Shown here piece after piece: positions 38,030 through 50,673 of a stretch of 64,000 bases of DNA (its first letter is position 1; every line of letters starts with the position of its first letter). The notes beneath the pieces were generated by a model. That model searched no databases, was not told where the DNA came from, and saw only the letters and a list, made by a program, of their open reading frames with translations. Both the position numbers and the translations under genes were made by a program. The stretch covers positions 186,001 through 250,000 of the forward strand of contig JBCAML010000013.1 of the NCBI GenBank assembly GCA_038503075.1. Direction: 5' to 3'. Source of the stretch: Gyromitra esculenta. Its lineage: Eukaryota > Ascomycota > Pezizomycetes > Pezizales > Discinaceae.

Positions 38030-39350
38030 AAGGTTAAATGCCTATATCAGTAATTCGAATTCGTTAGAGGGTTTTTCTAGTAAAGAAGAGAATCCGGGTC
38101 CGGAAACACCAACCTCAACAATCGCCTTTGCCAGTAGAACTACGAGTTGAATCCTTTCCGAAGCAATATATAGCCTCGAATGCCTGTAAATGCTGTAACT
38201 ATTTTGGAGAGTGTTATATCGTTTTGGTAAAATACTGACTACTAGGCGGATGCAATGTTATTGGATGACCTATATCAGTAACACGTTAGCGAATGTTTCT
38301 GAAGAGATCCTGGAAGCACGAATCGATCATAACCCATCGTATAGAAAAACCAAGTATTAAATACTTTCAGGAGCATCGTAAACCTTAATATACTCTCGCT
38401 TTTGTCGAGAGATGGGAAGTTGTATCCGCGTGATGTATATTAACTGCGGACTAAAAAAGTTTGAATGCCTTATATCAGTGGTACGTATGTTAATCAATTT
38501 TTTCAAGAAAGGATTCGGAGGGTGCTTGGATCCAGAGACACGAATGTCAGTTCTTCCTGCATACGATGCAGAACTAAATGCCTAATCCCTTCCGAAGCAG
38601 TGTATGTGCCGCCATTCGTGGTTTGGATATTTCGAGAAATGTGATTTCCTTTCGAAGGCGTCGACTGCGATCGAAGAGGTTAAATATCCTATATATACTA
38701 GCAATACGTTAGCGAAGTTTAATCAAGTTTTTAGAAAAACAATTGGGTATCGGATTGTTTCTGAAGCAATGCCTCTATATCCAACCTGCGGCTGTTTTCG
38801 AGAGATAGGAGAGCGTTTCTGTAGCGTACCGATCACTAGCAGAAGGATTGAATGACCTAGACTAGTAATACGTTAGTGAAGTTTAAATTTTATGGGGAAG
38901 AGAACCCTGAAACACGAGTCAATCATATGTAAAAAAAAGATTTTTTTTTTTGAATCCTTGCTACAGCAATGTTTTGCTGCATGATGATGTGAGAGATGTG
39001 AGAGACTGTTTCTGTGATATATCGACTGCGAACAAGGGGCTGAGTGTCCTATGGTAGCGTTACGTTAGAGAGATTTTCAGAGGAAGAAGTCAAAGAGAGC
39101 ATGGAAGCACGAACCTATCATAACACATTATGTAGAAAGTCGAGTATTGAAATTTTTTTTCCAGATGGGTGGCCTTGGTACTCTAACTATTTCCGAGGAA
39201 TAACCGTGGTTATTGTGATGGATTAATTGTGAGGTAAAAAGTTGAATATTCTATCAGTAATACGTTAGAGAGCTTTCCGAGGAAGAGGTTATCAGGGTAT
39301 ACGTAGGAAACACGAACGTGGAAAGTCGGTTGTTGAAAAGGGTTGAATAA
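38030..39350. repeat. Degenerate tandem repeat array, about 200-bp unit, at least seven copies
   Basis: The block TATATCAGTAATACGTTAG and variants recurs near 38043, 38271, 38470, 38691, 38858, 39048 and 39251 (spacing 167-228). Each copy is preceded by a GGTTGAATGCC-like string and followed in several copies by GAGGAAGAG, then GAAACACGAA..ATCATAAC. Other shared blocks are CCTTTCCGAAGCAATG, TTTTCGAGAGAT and CGACTGCGA. Copies differ by many substitutions and indels. In one frame several copies give similar peptides (for example NTLAKF, EARTYHN), so the unit may derive from coding DNA. Confidence 0.8.
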
Positions 39351-40107
39351 TTCGGCCGGGACTCCTAAAGCTTGCACACCAAATAAGAAATTAACTCAAG
39401 CGCAATTATCAGGAATTGGGAATCACCTACTAAGTAAGCAGAAAACGCGACAAAAATGCGTAAAAAACTGTATTTGATCAGCTTGGATCGTTATTTAATG
39501 TTTGGACAACGAGGAGGAGCCTATATGAAATTTGCTGATATTGAATGACAATTGATTGTCTATGGCTATATTAGCACGGTATACGTGACTGTGGAGTCTC
39601 ATGACTGCAGCCCTGATATATCGAGAGCTGATGTGCGGAGCTATAGAGCTAGAGGGAATCTGAAGGTGGTTCGTTTGTCATTTCTATCGTTGTGAATAGC
39701 TAGTTGGTTGATATGTTAGTACTTAGAAAAATTGTAATGAGAGAGGGATTCGAAGAGGGGTTTAACTTACCTCATAAGTAATTATAATAGTCTGCTTAAG
39801 CAGTTTGAATATATCGTAATCGTAATGCCTACTTGTTGTCAGTACCGGAAAAAGCAATCTGAGTATAAACACTAAATAGGAGGCTGGAAGAAATTCTTGC
39901 ACTCATGGAGTGCAAGATTTCTGGGTGCCTCTACTCCTCTAAATTCAGTGCTCTAATCACACCCGTGCTAGTCCTGGTATTAGTGGCTTGTAAGAGTGTA
40001 AAGATACCTATGGATAAGAGGAGGGTGGATTATTACAACACTACATCGAACTTCTCGGAGACAGTTTTAACAAAAACTTGGTTCGAGCAGAATGAGTGGA
40101 ACGCCTG

Positions 40108-40327
40108 ATTACACCTGGTCAGCGATGAAAAATAAACTAGACGAGGGAAGTAGAGTAGAGAAGGGAAAGATAAGGATGGGAGAGGGTACAATCACTCCCA
40201 TGCCCTGGAAAAGAAAATCACCTTGGCGGAGTTGATGGTAATTCTGACCACACCAGGTCAGCAATAAACAAATGAAAAGCCTACAGGAATATCAGGGAAG
40301 AGAGTAAAGGGTGGAGAAGGGCACAAA
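40108..40327. repeat. Two diverged direct repeats, 137-bp spacing
   Basis: The segment from 40108 (ACACCTGGTCAGCGATGAAA, then a purine-rich GGGAAG..GAGAAGGG part) recurs from about 40245 as ACACCAGGTCAGCAATAAA with a similar purine-rich continuation ending GGGCACAA versus GGGTACAA. Confidence 0.65.
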
Positions 40328-41197
40328 CTTTATGTTCATCGCGACTGATCTGGTACAAACTAAGGTCTATTCTTGAATCTTGATTTAAATGCTCAAATCT
40401 CGGTACGAAGTTGCTTGTGTTGAATTTTAATCTAATTTTTTTCAGTTAGTAAAACTTCAAGAAGGCTGAGCTGAATTTATCGAGGCGACGATTCTTTGTA
40501 CGAAAAGTAGGAATCTAGTCTCGAAGTCAGCATTTTTCACAAGCAACCCGAATAAGCAACGGGGAAGGTAGAGGAGTGAGGTATAGAGTACGAAATTATC
40601 TTGAAAAATCAAGTTGAATTTAGTAGAGAGCTGAATGTGCTGTTCAGCGACGATTCATTAATGTTCTATATAAATTTAGTCTCAATTGCTTAGTGAAAGC
40701 CCAACGGATGAGGAGGAGACGAGGAGGAAATAGAGGAGAGGGAAGCAATACGTGCGTCCATACCCTGAGACTGACTCTTGGAGTAAGTATTTTTAATTCC
40801 CCCCGATAAAAGCCAAGCGGAGCGGGGTGAGAAGCTGGTTAAGGACCATGCTGAGTTGCTGGATTTGCTACTCATCCACGAGATGTTGATAGAACGAGAG
40901 GATTCGGTTTCACTCACTTAATGAAAGATTAAGGAGAAACGAGGAAGAGGGAAGACGGTACGTCGTATGTAAATAATCGGGGATTTCGGTGGTATTGGCG
41001 GTGGTCATGCATGTTTATCTGTTAACAACGTCAGCGGTAGTTAATCTCTCAGAACGGTTATTTGGATCGCTCGTGTGAAAAGCCTATGAGTAGAGCCATC
41101 AATCTCCTAGCTTCACCACAAGAGAAGTTTGAATTCCAAGTGACCAATTGTCAACTAGGATTTTTGTATTTTTGAATCTAAAATCATCGGTAGTCGT

Positions 41198-41365
41198 TGT
41201 TTTCCTTTGAATAGGATGTGTATTAAGAGGGGATGTGCAGGAAAAGGAGGTAGAAAATGCTCAAGTAAATATGGTCCACAGTATTCACTGGCGATTGCTG
41301 TTCTCTATTGAATAGGGTGTGTATGTGTGGGAAAAGAAGGTAGAAAATTATCAAGTGGATACAGA
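41198..41365. repeat. Diverged tandem duplication of about 90 bp
   Basis: TTGAATAGGATGTGTATTAA ... GGAAAAGGAGGTAGAAAATG (41212-41260) and TTGAATAGGGTGTGTATGTG ... GGAAAAGAAGGTAGAAAATT (41304-41352) are clearly related, each followed by CAAGT(A/G)(A/G)ATA. Confidence 0.8.
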
Positions 41366-42210
41366 GAACAGTCCCAGCACTTAATATATGGAGTGTGTGA
41401 CCTAGTTCCGGCGGGGATGGTGGGCCACCGCACTGAACTTGGTATGCGTACGCCGAGGAACTCGCAGCTTATGACCGTATGTCGGAGTTTTCTCTAATGC
41501 GAGAGCATTTAATGGGAAGCCGGGCCTTATTTGTGTGAGGCAGAAGCGTACGGAATATTTAAGGTAAAAATTGCAGTCTGCGTGAGAGGATCGCCCTCTA
41601 CAATATGAGAGCTAATGGCTCTTAGAGGCCTGATTCTGTTGCACTGTGATATTTAATGTGGAGAAATCCAGCTGCAGAGGCTTGTAGGAATCCCTTTTCA
41701 CTGAATATTGTCTGTATTGAAATTTAACATTGATTTTTAGGCTAACTTCAAGATTCCCGAGTCCAACTGAAAGAAAAAGCCGATGCTACTCTAAAATAGT
41801 TGACCTAAATCATCTTTCAATGCTACCCTTTGCAAATCACTTTGGTGGCCCTTTTTAGGGACTGCACACACATATCAGATCTCATATTTGGCTGTTGTGG
41901 TAACCGGTTCTGGTAACGCAAATAGTACGTGACTTGCGTTATGTCGCATAGCCTACTACGGAGACCGTGACTATAGAAATGAACTCGAAAATCATATTCT
42001 GGAGTAAGGCTAGCTGCATAATAAGGATCATGATAGATCGCACGTTTGAACTTTGAATACAAAGCCGTTGTGCATTTGTCAATGAAAAATAAGAATAAAG
42101 TACATGTAACCAGCACTACTCGAGTCTCTCTGATAAATCAACTCCAAAAGCGTACATATCCCAAAAACTTAACTAGATGTAGCCGTCATAAAGTACCTCC
42201 AGAGCTTCCA

Positions 42211-43708
42211 TTACTGCGGTTTCTCGTGCACCATTTTCCCTCTGACCCATACCTTCAAGACATTTCGATCATCTCCACAATATACCCACTTCGCAATTCG
42301 CTCCTCCCAGTTCTCCCATCCAAACACATCCACCGGTCCCTGCGCCCCCCCTAAACACAGCCTTCCTTCTTTTGACGCCGTGCTCTCCCCTGGAACCAGT
42401 ACATCACCGTCCTCTTCAGGTACATCCGCCAAACCTACCAAAATTGCATCCCACTCCATCCCGGCCTCAAACGCGCCAATTTTCTTCTCTAAACCAAGCA
42501 CCTCCGCGCCGCCTCTTGTCGCAAGATATAGCACCTCCTCCACACTCAGTTTCGCCTCCTCTCCTTCCGTCAAAGCTACAAACCGGGACGTCATAGTTGC
42601 CTGTCTCGCAGCCTCAAGAATACTTGGTGAATACCCACCACTAACGTCAGTGCCCAAGCCCACAACAATCCCCTCATCCAGCAACCTCCTTACTTTCGCC
42701 GCGCCAGACGTCAGCGCCGCATTACTAACCGGACAATGCGAGATCTTAGCACCACGCAACTTCACGAGCGCAATCTCAGAATCAGAGAGATGCACGGCGT
42801 GCGCAAGGACAGTCTTGGGCTGAAGTAATCCACAGACATCGTAGACAGAAGCGTAATTTTTCTGATTTGGGAAGAGCTCAGCCACAAATGCGATCTCAGA
42901 TTCGTTCTCGCTGATGTGGGTTTGACACGGTAGGCCACTTTCTGCCATATACTTGCCTAGCCCTTGCATCAGTTCGAGACTACAGCTCGGCGCGAATCGA
43001 GGTGTGATGATTGGTGTCACGAGCGCATGTCCTGGATCTAGCTTGTCGATGTATTCAGCGCAGGATTTCGTGTCTGCTAGTGCCTGCGCAGCGCTTTCGT
43101 CGCGGTAGTAGTCGGGGCTCATGCAATCCATGCAGCAGCGCCCAACGAAGGCACGCTGACCGGCGGTAAAACAACAGGATGCGAGAATGTTTGTGGAAGT
43201 AACATCGCGCGTTGCGTAATATGCTGCAGTGGTGGTGCCGTGGGAGAGTGTCCGCGAGATGCAGCGGGTATAGACGCGGTTGGACTTTGAGGGGTTGGAG
43301 AGGGAGGCTTCCAGAGGGAAAGTGTACCGATGGAGCCAGTCAATGAGAGTGGATTTGCCGAAGATACCAGAGTTGGGGTATTGCGAGGCGTGGATATGGG
43401 TATCTAGGATATCACGATCAGAATTCAAGCCCATAGATAGCCACGTCTTCAAAGCAATCAAGGTATAACATACCAATAAAGCCGGGGAAAAAGAATTGGC
43501 CTTTTGCCGCTTTTATAACCCTCGTCCCTGCCTCACTCGACCATAACCTCACCAGCTCCTTCGCTACGTCCTTCTCAACTAACAAGATTCTTCCTGTCTC
43601 ATTGTCGACTGCCACCGCTGTATTTTCCAGAACCTCAAGCTCCGTCAGCGACGAAGAGTGTATGAACGTCCCCACATAGACCGTTCTCTGAGTCTGCTCG
43701 ATTGTCAT
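42211..43708 (-). CDS. Guanine deaminase
   Basis: Hydrolyses guanine to xanthine and ammonia in purine catabolism; a zinc-dependent amidohydrolase of the cytosol. Two exons, 43708-43474 and 43403-42211, give 475 residues, the normal length. The zinc ligand pair is in GFIDTHIHASQYPN (residues about 76-89), created by the splice join. Further ligands and active-site residues are in CQTHISENESE, LAHAVHLS, HCPVSNAAL and GLGTDVSGG. FTAGQRAFVGRCCMD and YYRDES are guanine-deaminase-like rather than generic amidohydrolase. The start is the first ATG (MTIEQTQRTVYVG); the frame is open seven codons further to a GTG, which I did not use. No neighbour is functionally linked. Intron 43404-43473 has a GTATGT donor. 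Confidence 0.95.
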
Positions 43709-45827
43709 TGTGCCGTACCTTCGTGCCACTGTAACCCAGCTCGGAATTGAGAAGAGGAAGAGGAGAGGGGGGGCTAGAGCTTAGTATTTAAGCCACCCTC
43801 CCAGACTGAGTCCATAGCACAAGTAACATAGATCACCTGGCCAGACACGACACCCCGGAGCTGACGTGTGGCTTCCGCGCAGATAGCACTTGGGCCAGCC
43901 GGCCACGGATACAACGCAGTTCTATCCTTTTCACCACATTCATAGCTACACGTATATCAGGTTTGGTTTTAAGGCAGCGCCAGAGCCATACCTACATGTA
44001 CCTATCTGACCAGCATAGGGTAGCTTCCAGACCTCTCCAACAGTGCTTCAAAACCACAGTTTTTGTTTTTTCCCCAGGGGTTCACTCCTAAAAAAGTATC
44101 GCGCGTCACCAAACCCCGGTAACGCGTAGCCGGCGGAAACCGGCAACGTGCGAAAACAAACTCATGGCGGCGGGCTCCGATCAGCACTTGGAAAAAAACA
44201 TCGAGATGCAATGATCGGGATGGTGGTTTCTTTTTTCTTTTCTTTTTCTCCTCCCCTCTTGTTTGGTCTTGTTTGTCCACTGCTTAGGTCACAGTTTACT
44301 TTTTCTTACCCAGCTTTGGAGCTCTTAATTTTTTTTATTTTTTTATTTCGCAGTTGATGTTTTATAGCTCTTTGCTTTTTCCAGGAGCTATCCGTTCGTG
44401 ATTGTTTGTACCACCCTGGGGAGCAGCCCGATGATAGGCGCATTCCGGCAGTAATACAGGGCGATAGATTCTTTTGGTGATTTTGTAGCATTAGCAGCAG
44501 AGTCGCTCCTAGGTGTACGACGAAACTAGGGAGTGTGACGAATTTCCTAAAAAAAATAAAGTTCAAAAATTAAAATCAATAAAACCAAAGTTCTTCCCTT
44601 TTCGAGCTATCAGGAGAATTATATTTACTCTCCATAGACACTACATAACAATTTTTTCGTGTTTTGTTTTTCTTCGCGTTCCGTTGATTCTGGCTGAGAT
44701 TCGTCACACCCCTACATGTAGTTTCGTCACACACCCAGGGAACGACTCTAATGGTAGCTCTTCAATAAAGCGAATGTCGCGATGTTATCTTGATCTACAT
44801 GTCGTTATTTGAATCAGGCTCAATCTGAATTCTCCAGCCCCCCCTCCCCCCCCGCGGAGCACGTCTTCCGGGTCCAGTGTTGAGCCTATCCACCATCATT
44901 CAGCTGATGCTATCCAAAGACACCCCCTGTCTGTCTTTCTTCTTTCTCTCTCTTTCCTCAAGGGCCAGTGATTCAAGTAGATAAACGAGGGTTCCCCAGA
45001 ACCTTTAGTTGGTGTTTCGTTATGCACTACTTGGTTTAGTCTCAGAATGTCGACGTCTCACTCGTGAGGATCCCGTCTTGTGATGGCTCTAGACCTACGC
45101 GTAGTCTCGAAATATCTTGTCTCATCGAAATCGCTACCCTGGGCTTTGACAGTGTAGACAGAATCATGGCGCAGAATATAAAAGCTACCTTTAGATACTT
45201 CCCTCTATGATAGCGTGGGTTGGTTTGACCGAAAACCAATGTAGATCCAAAGGGTCCACGTTAAGAAACTGTACCAGATCCTCCCTATTACTATTACCTG
45301 CTCACCTGTATACCCATGCGCCGGGAAAATGGGATATGCTGTAAATACTGCAAAAATATTTAATCCCTGGAAATGGCTCTGTATAAATCGCTTTTCTTTA
45401 CAATAGTCAGCCATAGATCAAGGTGCATCAAGGCTTATTAAATTTCTTCCGTAACTTCTAGGAAGAAAACATTTACTGTAAATTTACAAGCAGAAGTACA
45501 CAGTTCTCAAATCTAGAGGTGGCTTCCCCCCACGATCGATATCACAGTCTTTCCTACCCTACCCTCACTGTTTCCAAAAACAGCCCGGGAGATTAACCTT
45601 CCCTAAACCCATTTTCCCCCGCATCAAACCAGAAATCGACCCTACAAAAGTCGAAACCCAAACCCAAAAGTAAATAGTAATAAATCCGATCTCAGATAAA
45701 TAATAACGCCCCGATATCCTCGCTATTTACAGCAAAGTAAGTACATCATGTCTGCATAGTACAGTCCCATCTTCCCTCGCAGTTGAATCCGAGTAAGAGC
45801 ACTTTCCATCTCCGCCTCTCTCTCTAT
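43709..45827. other. Intergenic spacer
   Basis: 2.1 kb between the guanine deaminase promoter and the NTE1 3' end. Several T-rich and C-rich homopolymer runs (44327-44347, 44838-44856). No coding region recognised. Confidence 0.5.
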
Positions 45828-48800
45828 CTACACACTCGCCCTCCTTGGCGCCATCGTCCTCCTCAACCCTCCCCTCCCCTCCACTGCAGCACTTTCAACC
45901 GGTAGCATACCCTTCGCCTTAATGTTCTCTAGGAACTTCTTCCCGTACTCGTACCCGACTCTGTAGATCTCATCGAATTTCGCAAAGTCTAGCGTTCCGT
46001 ACGCGTCGATCGGGGGCCGCATGTAAATACACCCCGGAATCAACTTCGCGCGCTCGAGTGCATCAACGGAGGAAACATATGCGAGGCGTGCTTGAATCTC
46101 CGCAAGGGTTGGAGGATTCGGGTGTGGCGAAAACGGATTCCATCTATCATGAAATTAGCTGTCGCCCCATTTAAATAGCTCAAGGACGTAAAGAAGTGTA
46201 CATACCGGTTAAAAAACGCCCAGAACCCGCTTAAACTATCCCCAAACTCCTGCGGCGTATTATCATCAATACTGCCCACATCTACCGCAAAGATCACATC
46301 CGCGCCGAGACTCTTCATATGCGCGACCGTCAGATTATCCACGTAGCCACCATCCAACAACATATCTCCCTCATCACACAACGGGGGAAGCAAGCCTGCT
46401 AGACTCATAGACGCGCGAATATACCGCCACGCATATCCAGATGTGTGAATCTCCATGCGTGACTTCGAGATACTGGTTGTATTGCAGTAGAACTCGAGCC
46501 AGAAATCCTCGATTTGGGAATTCCCAAAGGTCTTGAAGATGCCACGGTTGAACTCGTGACCAGTGGTGTAGGACACCGATGGATATGTCAAATCCAGCAC
46601 GAACCGCCATAAACTCGCCATGCGCCCAGCAAACTTCTTCGCCCTCCCAAGTACAGGCACGATATCTGCATCCCTAGAATACAGTGCTCCTACAAATGCT
46701 CCGATACTCGTTCCGCCAACAATATCAATCGGGATTCCGGCCTCCTCTAATGCCCGTATCACACCGACTTGACTTATTCCCCTTGCGCCCCCACCACCTA
46801 GTACAAGCCCAATACTTTTCCCGCACAGCCGCCGCGCAAGCCGATGAAAGTCGCCTTTAACTGGTATCTCAGAGCTGTAAATTGGCGTGTTGCGGATACG
46901 TTTCGAGGTATATTTCGTGATTTCCGCCTGAAGAATCTGCACCCGTTGCTTCAACGCAGATCCGAACTTCTTCTGCTGGGTATGTACCGGTTCCGGGGTA
47001 GTCCGGAACGCCATCTGAATGTGGTGATGTCCGCCATTCACCCACATACGATTCTTAAGCCACTGTCTAGTCAGTCCTGGCGGGCAATACCGTTCTACAT
47101 GCAGAAGGACCAGCTCTTTCCTCGCGGTCGTCTTCATGCCAACGAGGAACCTTTCATACTCTCCAATTGCTGAACTACCCTCTGCCAACCCTACGAGAAG
47201 TATACAGTCCGCCTGGGAAATGCATGTCTGCGTCCAGGGGGCATTGACGGATGTGTCAGCGACATAAACAACCATCCCGTATCGTTCTTCGAGGTCCGCA
47301 AGGTACCCTTGGAGCTTAAGTTTACCCATACGACTGAATGCATGGCGACCGAGATGGCTGAGTATGGCGGTCTGGTTAAGCACTGTTACGCCATTCGGCG
47401 CGCCGATCTGGGTTAATGCATTTTGAAGGCGGTGAGCAAATTCGGACACTGGTACACCGGCAGTAACAGGTAACACACAAACAGTTCTTAAATTCATCGT
47501 GCTGGAAATTTTCTTAACTCCAGAGCTTCCGGTCCGTTCAGCGCCACGACGCTGCTCCGATAACGGGTCATCAATTAACGCCCTCATCCTTGACGCAATG
47601 ATCTTCGAGATCTGGATCGTGATGCCGGGATGCTCGAGTGCTAAACTGTTGAAAAGAGATTTCGGGAACTTCGCAACTTCCGTGTCGCGGATTGCATGCA
47701 GTGTCGCAGGCCGAGTCGTCTCCGTCATAACTTCCAACTCGCCTACACTCTCGCCCTGGCCAAACTCGCCAACAACCCGCATACCACCATCTTCATTCTC
47801 TAGCACTGCGCGTAGACGGCCATTCAAGACAATGTAAATCGCATCACTGTCCGTCGTCAACTGCACTTTCCTTAAAGGAATCGGAAGGAAAACACACCTT
47901 TCATCACCCTGGTGGTAAATAACCTGCCCAGCATTAACCTGCAGCCACTCCAGTGCAAAATCAATATGCAAGATCAACCTTGGCAACAAACTCGTCAATC
48001 GTTTTGCCATTGTCAATAGTACAACAGGGTGTCTCTCAACAATTCTCTCCAACGCTGCCCGAGGCAAGAACCCCACATACACATCTGTCTTCGCTCTCAC
48101 ATCAATAAAGCTCCTATAGCTACTAATGGAGCCGATGTAACCCGCGATGCCACCAGGCTTGATCATGAATAAACTCTTCCGCCCCATTTTCTTTCCACGC
48201 CCTCCCTGCCCTGCACTACTCGCAAACGAATTCTGTCTCGTCAACGGTGGTAGCCCAAGGTCTGCGCCAAGGGAACCAAGGTTCATATGACCTCCAGAGG
48301 ATCCGCTACCAAGGACGTTCGCGTTCTCGGCGCTCTTCTCGTCGACGGGGATACTCACGTCCAGAAACCCATCAATTACATAGTATAATCCTGGGTTTCG
48401 CTCTCCTTGCTCAACTAGTACGGCACCCTTAGGGAAAAATACAATCTCAACATCATCCTTGAGTTCATTATGTACGCCACTAATCCCGCCATTTACAAAC
48501 CCGTTTGTACTCGCCCCACTTGCACTGGTGCTGGCTATGCTGTCTGTGTCCCCGTCGTGGCTTCCATCGTAGGCATCGAGGTGACCAAATGCATTTGTAA
48601 ACACTGCTTTTTGGCGTTTCGCATCATAGCTCACGAGCCGCGGGCTCTGGTCACCAGATTCGGTACCGGAGATGATGTTGATTGTAGAGCCTGTTAGGCC
48701 GATCGCCTTGAACATACACTCGAGGACAGCCTCACGAAAGACCATATCCTCGTTCTCAGTACCATCAGGCATGAATTTTGCCGCACGTTTAGAAAAAGGG

Positions 48801-50673
48801 TTGAATGGGCGTTCGCCCACCCCGGGAGTGTCGACTTCGAGGGTATTAGGCTGCGACACTGTCCAGCCTTGCGAAAATGGCGACGGCTGACTGGAGATTG
48901 CGCTAGTGAGTGCGCCCTGGAACTTTGGTCTCTGTCCGAGGTTCGGTGGACTTGGCAGGTCCCCAGGCTTGTTCCGGAACGGGGAGGATGCGGTATCGAG
49001 TGCCGGTGACGGAATTCCTCTAGCCGCAGCGAGGCGGGCGTGGATTGCAGCTTCCTTGCGAAGAGAGCTCGAAGAGCGACGACGACGTGCTGCAGCGGCA
49101 CCGGGGTTATGGAGAACGATCCCCTTCATAGAGTCTTCTAGTTCGGCTCGTTCTTGCTCGGATTTGAATTTTTCCTTAAGGCGATCGAGCGCACCTCCAC
49201 GGAGGTGGTTTGGGAGCTCATACATGGTGTAGCGGTTCATGAACTTCTCTGTGCGTAAGACTTCGCTGGTAAGGCCAAGATAGTTGTAGCCAGTCAGGAA
49301 AGTGACTCTTTGAAATCGGGTGAGAATGACTTGGACGATGTGGGCAGTGGCTTTGGGATAAATCCTAGTTAGTCGCCGGAAAGCACTCGCCGGAATAACT
49401 GCGATAGTTGTGTCCACTGTTGCCCTAGCTACAATATCCGGATGTACAGATTTCGTTTTTTTTATTCTCGGCCTCTGCGGTTTCTGAGGCTGCGGGACAC
49501 TGTGTTGATGGTTTTCTGCTGGCGTCACTGGTCTCGAAGCATTTCTCGAATCACTGCCCCCATTTAATGATAAGGGAGGAACAGGCGGTAGATGCACACC
49601 CCCGCCTACCATCCTGCCCTGCGGATACAGAGACCTCATCGTTGGGACTTCCCCACTGACATCATATGGTCCCAAATCCCCGGCTGATTGTAGATTCACC
49701 ATGCTACTACTCGTAGACATGCTTCCCTCGTCCTCATCCTCGTGGCGTAACTTCACATCTTCTGTGAATAGACTGAGAATTGTAAACAAACTACTCATCG
49801 GTGCTCCATTCTTGACTTCTGTAAGAAGTTGGTAGCCTTGCCCATCCTCCATAGTTTCCTCTTCTTCGTCATGAAATGCGCCACCGTAACCTGCGGGGCC
49901 CATGTCTGCTGCCATGCTGGAAGGGTCGCGTGAAGCTTTGACGAAGACCTGAACGAGACCATCGACAACTATACAGAAACCTTTCTCTTCCTCAAGTAGA
50001 AGCGTTTCCCCTATGACCCACAAAAAAATCAGCCAGAGCTTCCCACGCCAACCCCCAGAAATGCCACTAACCAGCCAGCAACTTCCTCGTTTGCATGCTT
50101 CTCGTAAGTTCATGAAACACCGGTCTCTCCAAATAACCAAACACCTTGATGGCGCTTAAAAACTCATCAAGATAACTCGATAGCCCAGGTTTTGAGTCTC
50201 CCTCCTGGGAGTCGGGGAACAAATCTATCTCAGGCTCTTTCCTTTGTGGTTCGTGGGGGAGGCGGTTGTAGTTATACAGCAGTCTGTAGCGAACAGCCCA
50301 GGACACTATGGAACCGAAAACGAGCACTATTATCAACCTGGTGAAGTATCAGTTTTAGTTCTTCTCACTTCTTCTGTGCGCGACGGGCTAGGAAAACAAA
50401 CAGCGTAGTAAAATTCATAGTGAACGTTAGGCTCGTACTGAACAATGTAAACAGCCATGTCGGGAGCGTATACGTCGAGAAGCTAATAGCCCAGAATGAT
50501 ATCCTTTGTAGCAAGTATGCAGCGCTATACATGAGCGACATGGACAGCCAGAATATGCTCTGCTGGGTCGAGTCGTGGACCACTGGTGAAGATAGTGACG
50601 TCGCGAGATCAGGCGGCGTGGCAGCCGTGGTCTCGAAGAGGGAGGATGTGAGTGATGAGGCCATTTCGGCCAT
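45828..50673 (-). CDS. NTE1: Lysophospholipase NTE1 (patatin-like, cNMP-binding domains)
   Basis: ER-membrane phospholipase B that deacylates phosphatidylcholine to glycerophosphocholine; orthologue of yeast Nte1 and animal PNPLA6. Five exons: 50673-50402, 50337-50072, 50010-47898, 47846-46206 and 46143-45828, summing to 4,608 nt or 1,535 residues, normal for fungi. The N-terminus has membrane segments ([43 protein letters not shown]); the third is restored only by the first splice. Two to three cyclic-nucleotide-binding-like domains follow ([57 protein letters not shown]). The patatin domain has the oxyanion motif [16 protein letters not shown], the nucleophile GGTSIG (Ser near 1263) and the catalytic DGG of DGGYVDN (near 1382). 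A basic tail ends [11 protein letters not shown]. Intron 47847-47897 is 51 nt, in frame and free of stops. Confidence 0.97.

Larger units (their letters stand above)
36326..42210. other. Repeat-rich intergenic region
   Basis: 5.9 kb without a recognisable intact gene. A GC-richer part (36640-37130) has overlapping frames on both strands, none with a motif. From 37180 it is AT-rich. It contains a palindrome-like GATGCAT/ATGCATC at 37738-37757, an exact 17-bp tandem duplication at 37912-37945, the degenerate satellite of about 200 bp, and diverged direct repeats up to 41.4 kb, listed separately. Confidence 0.5.
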
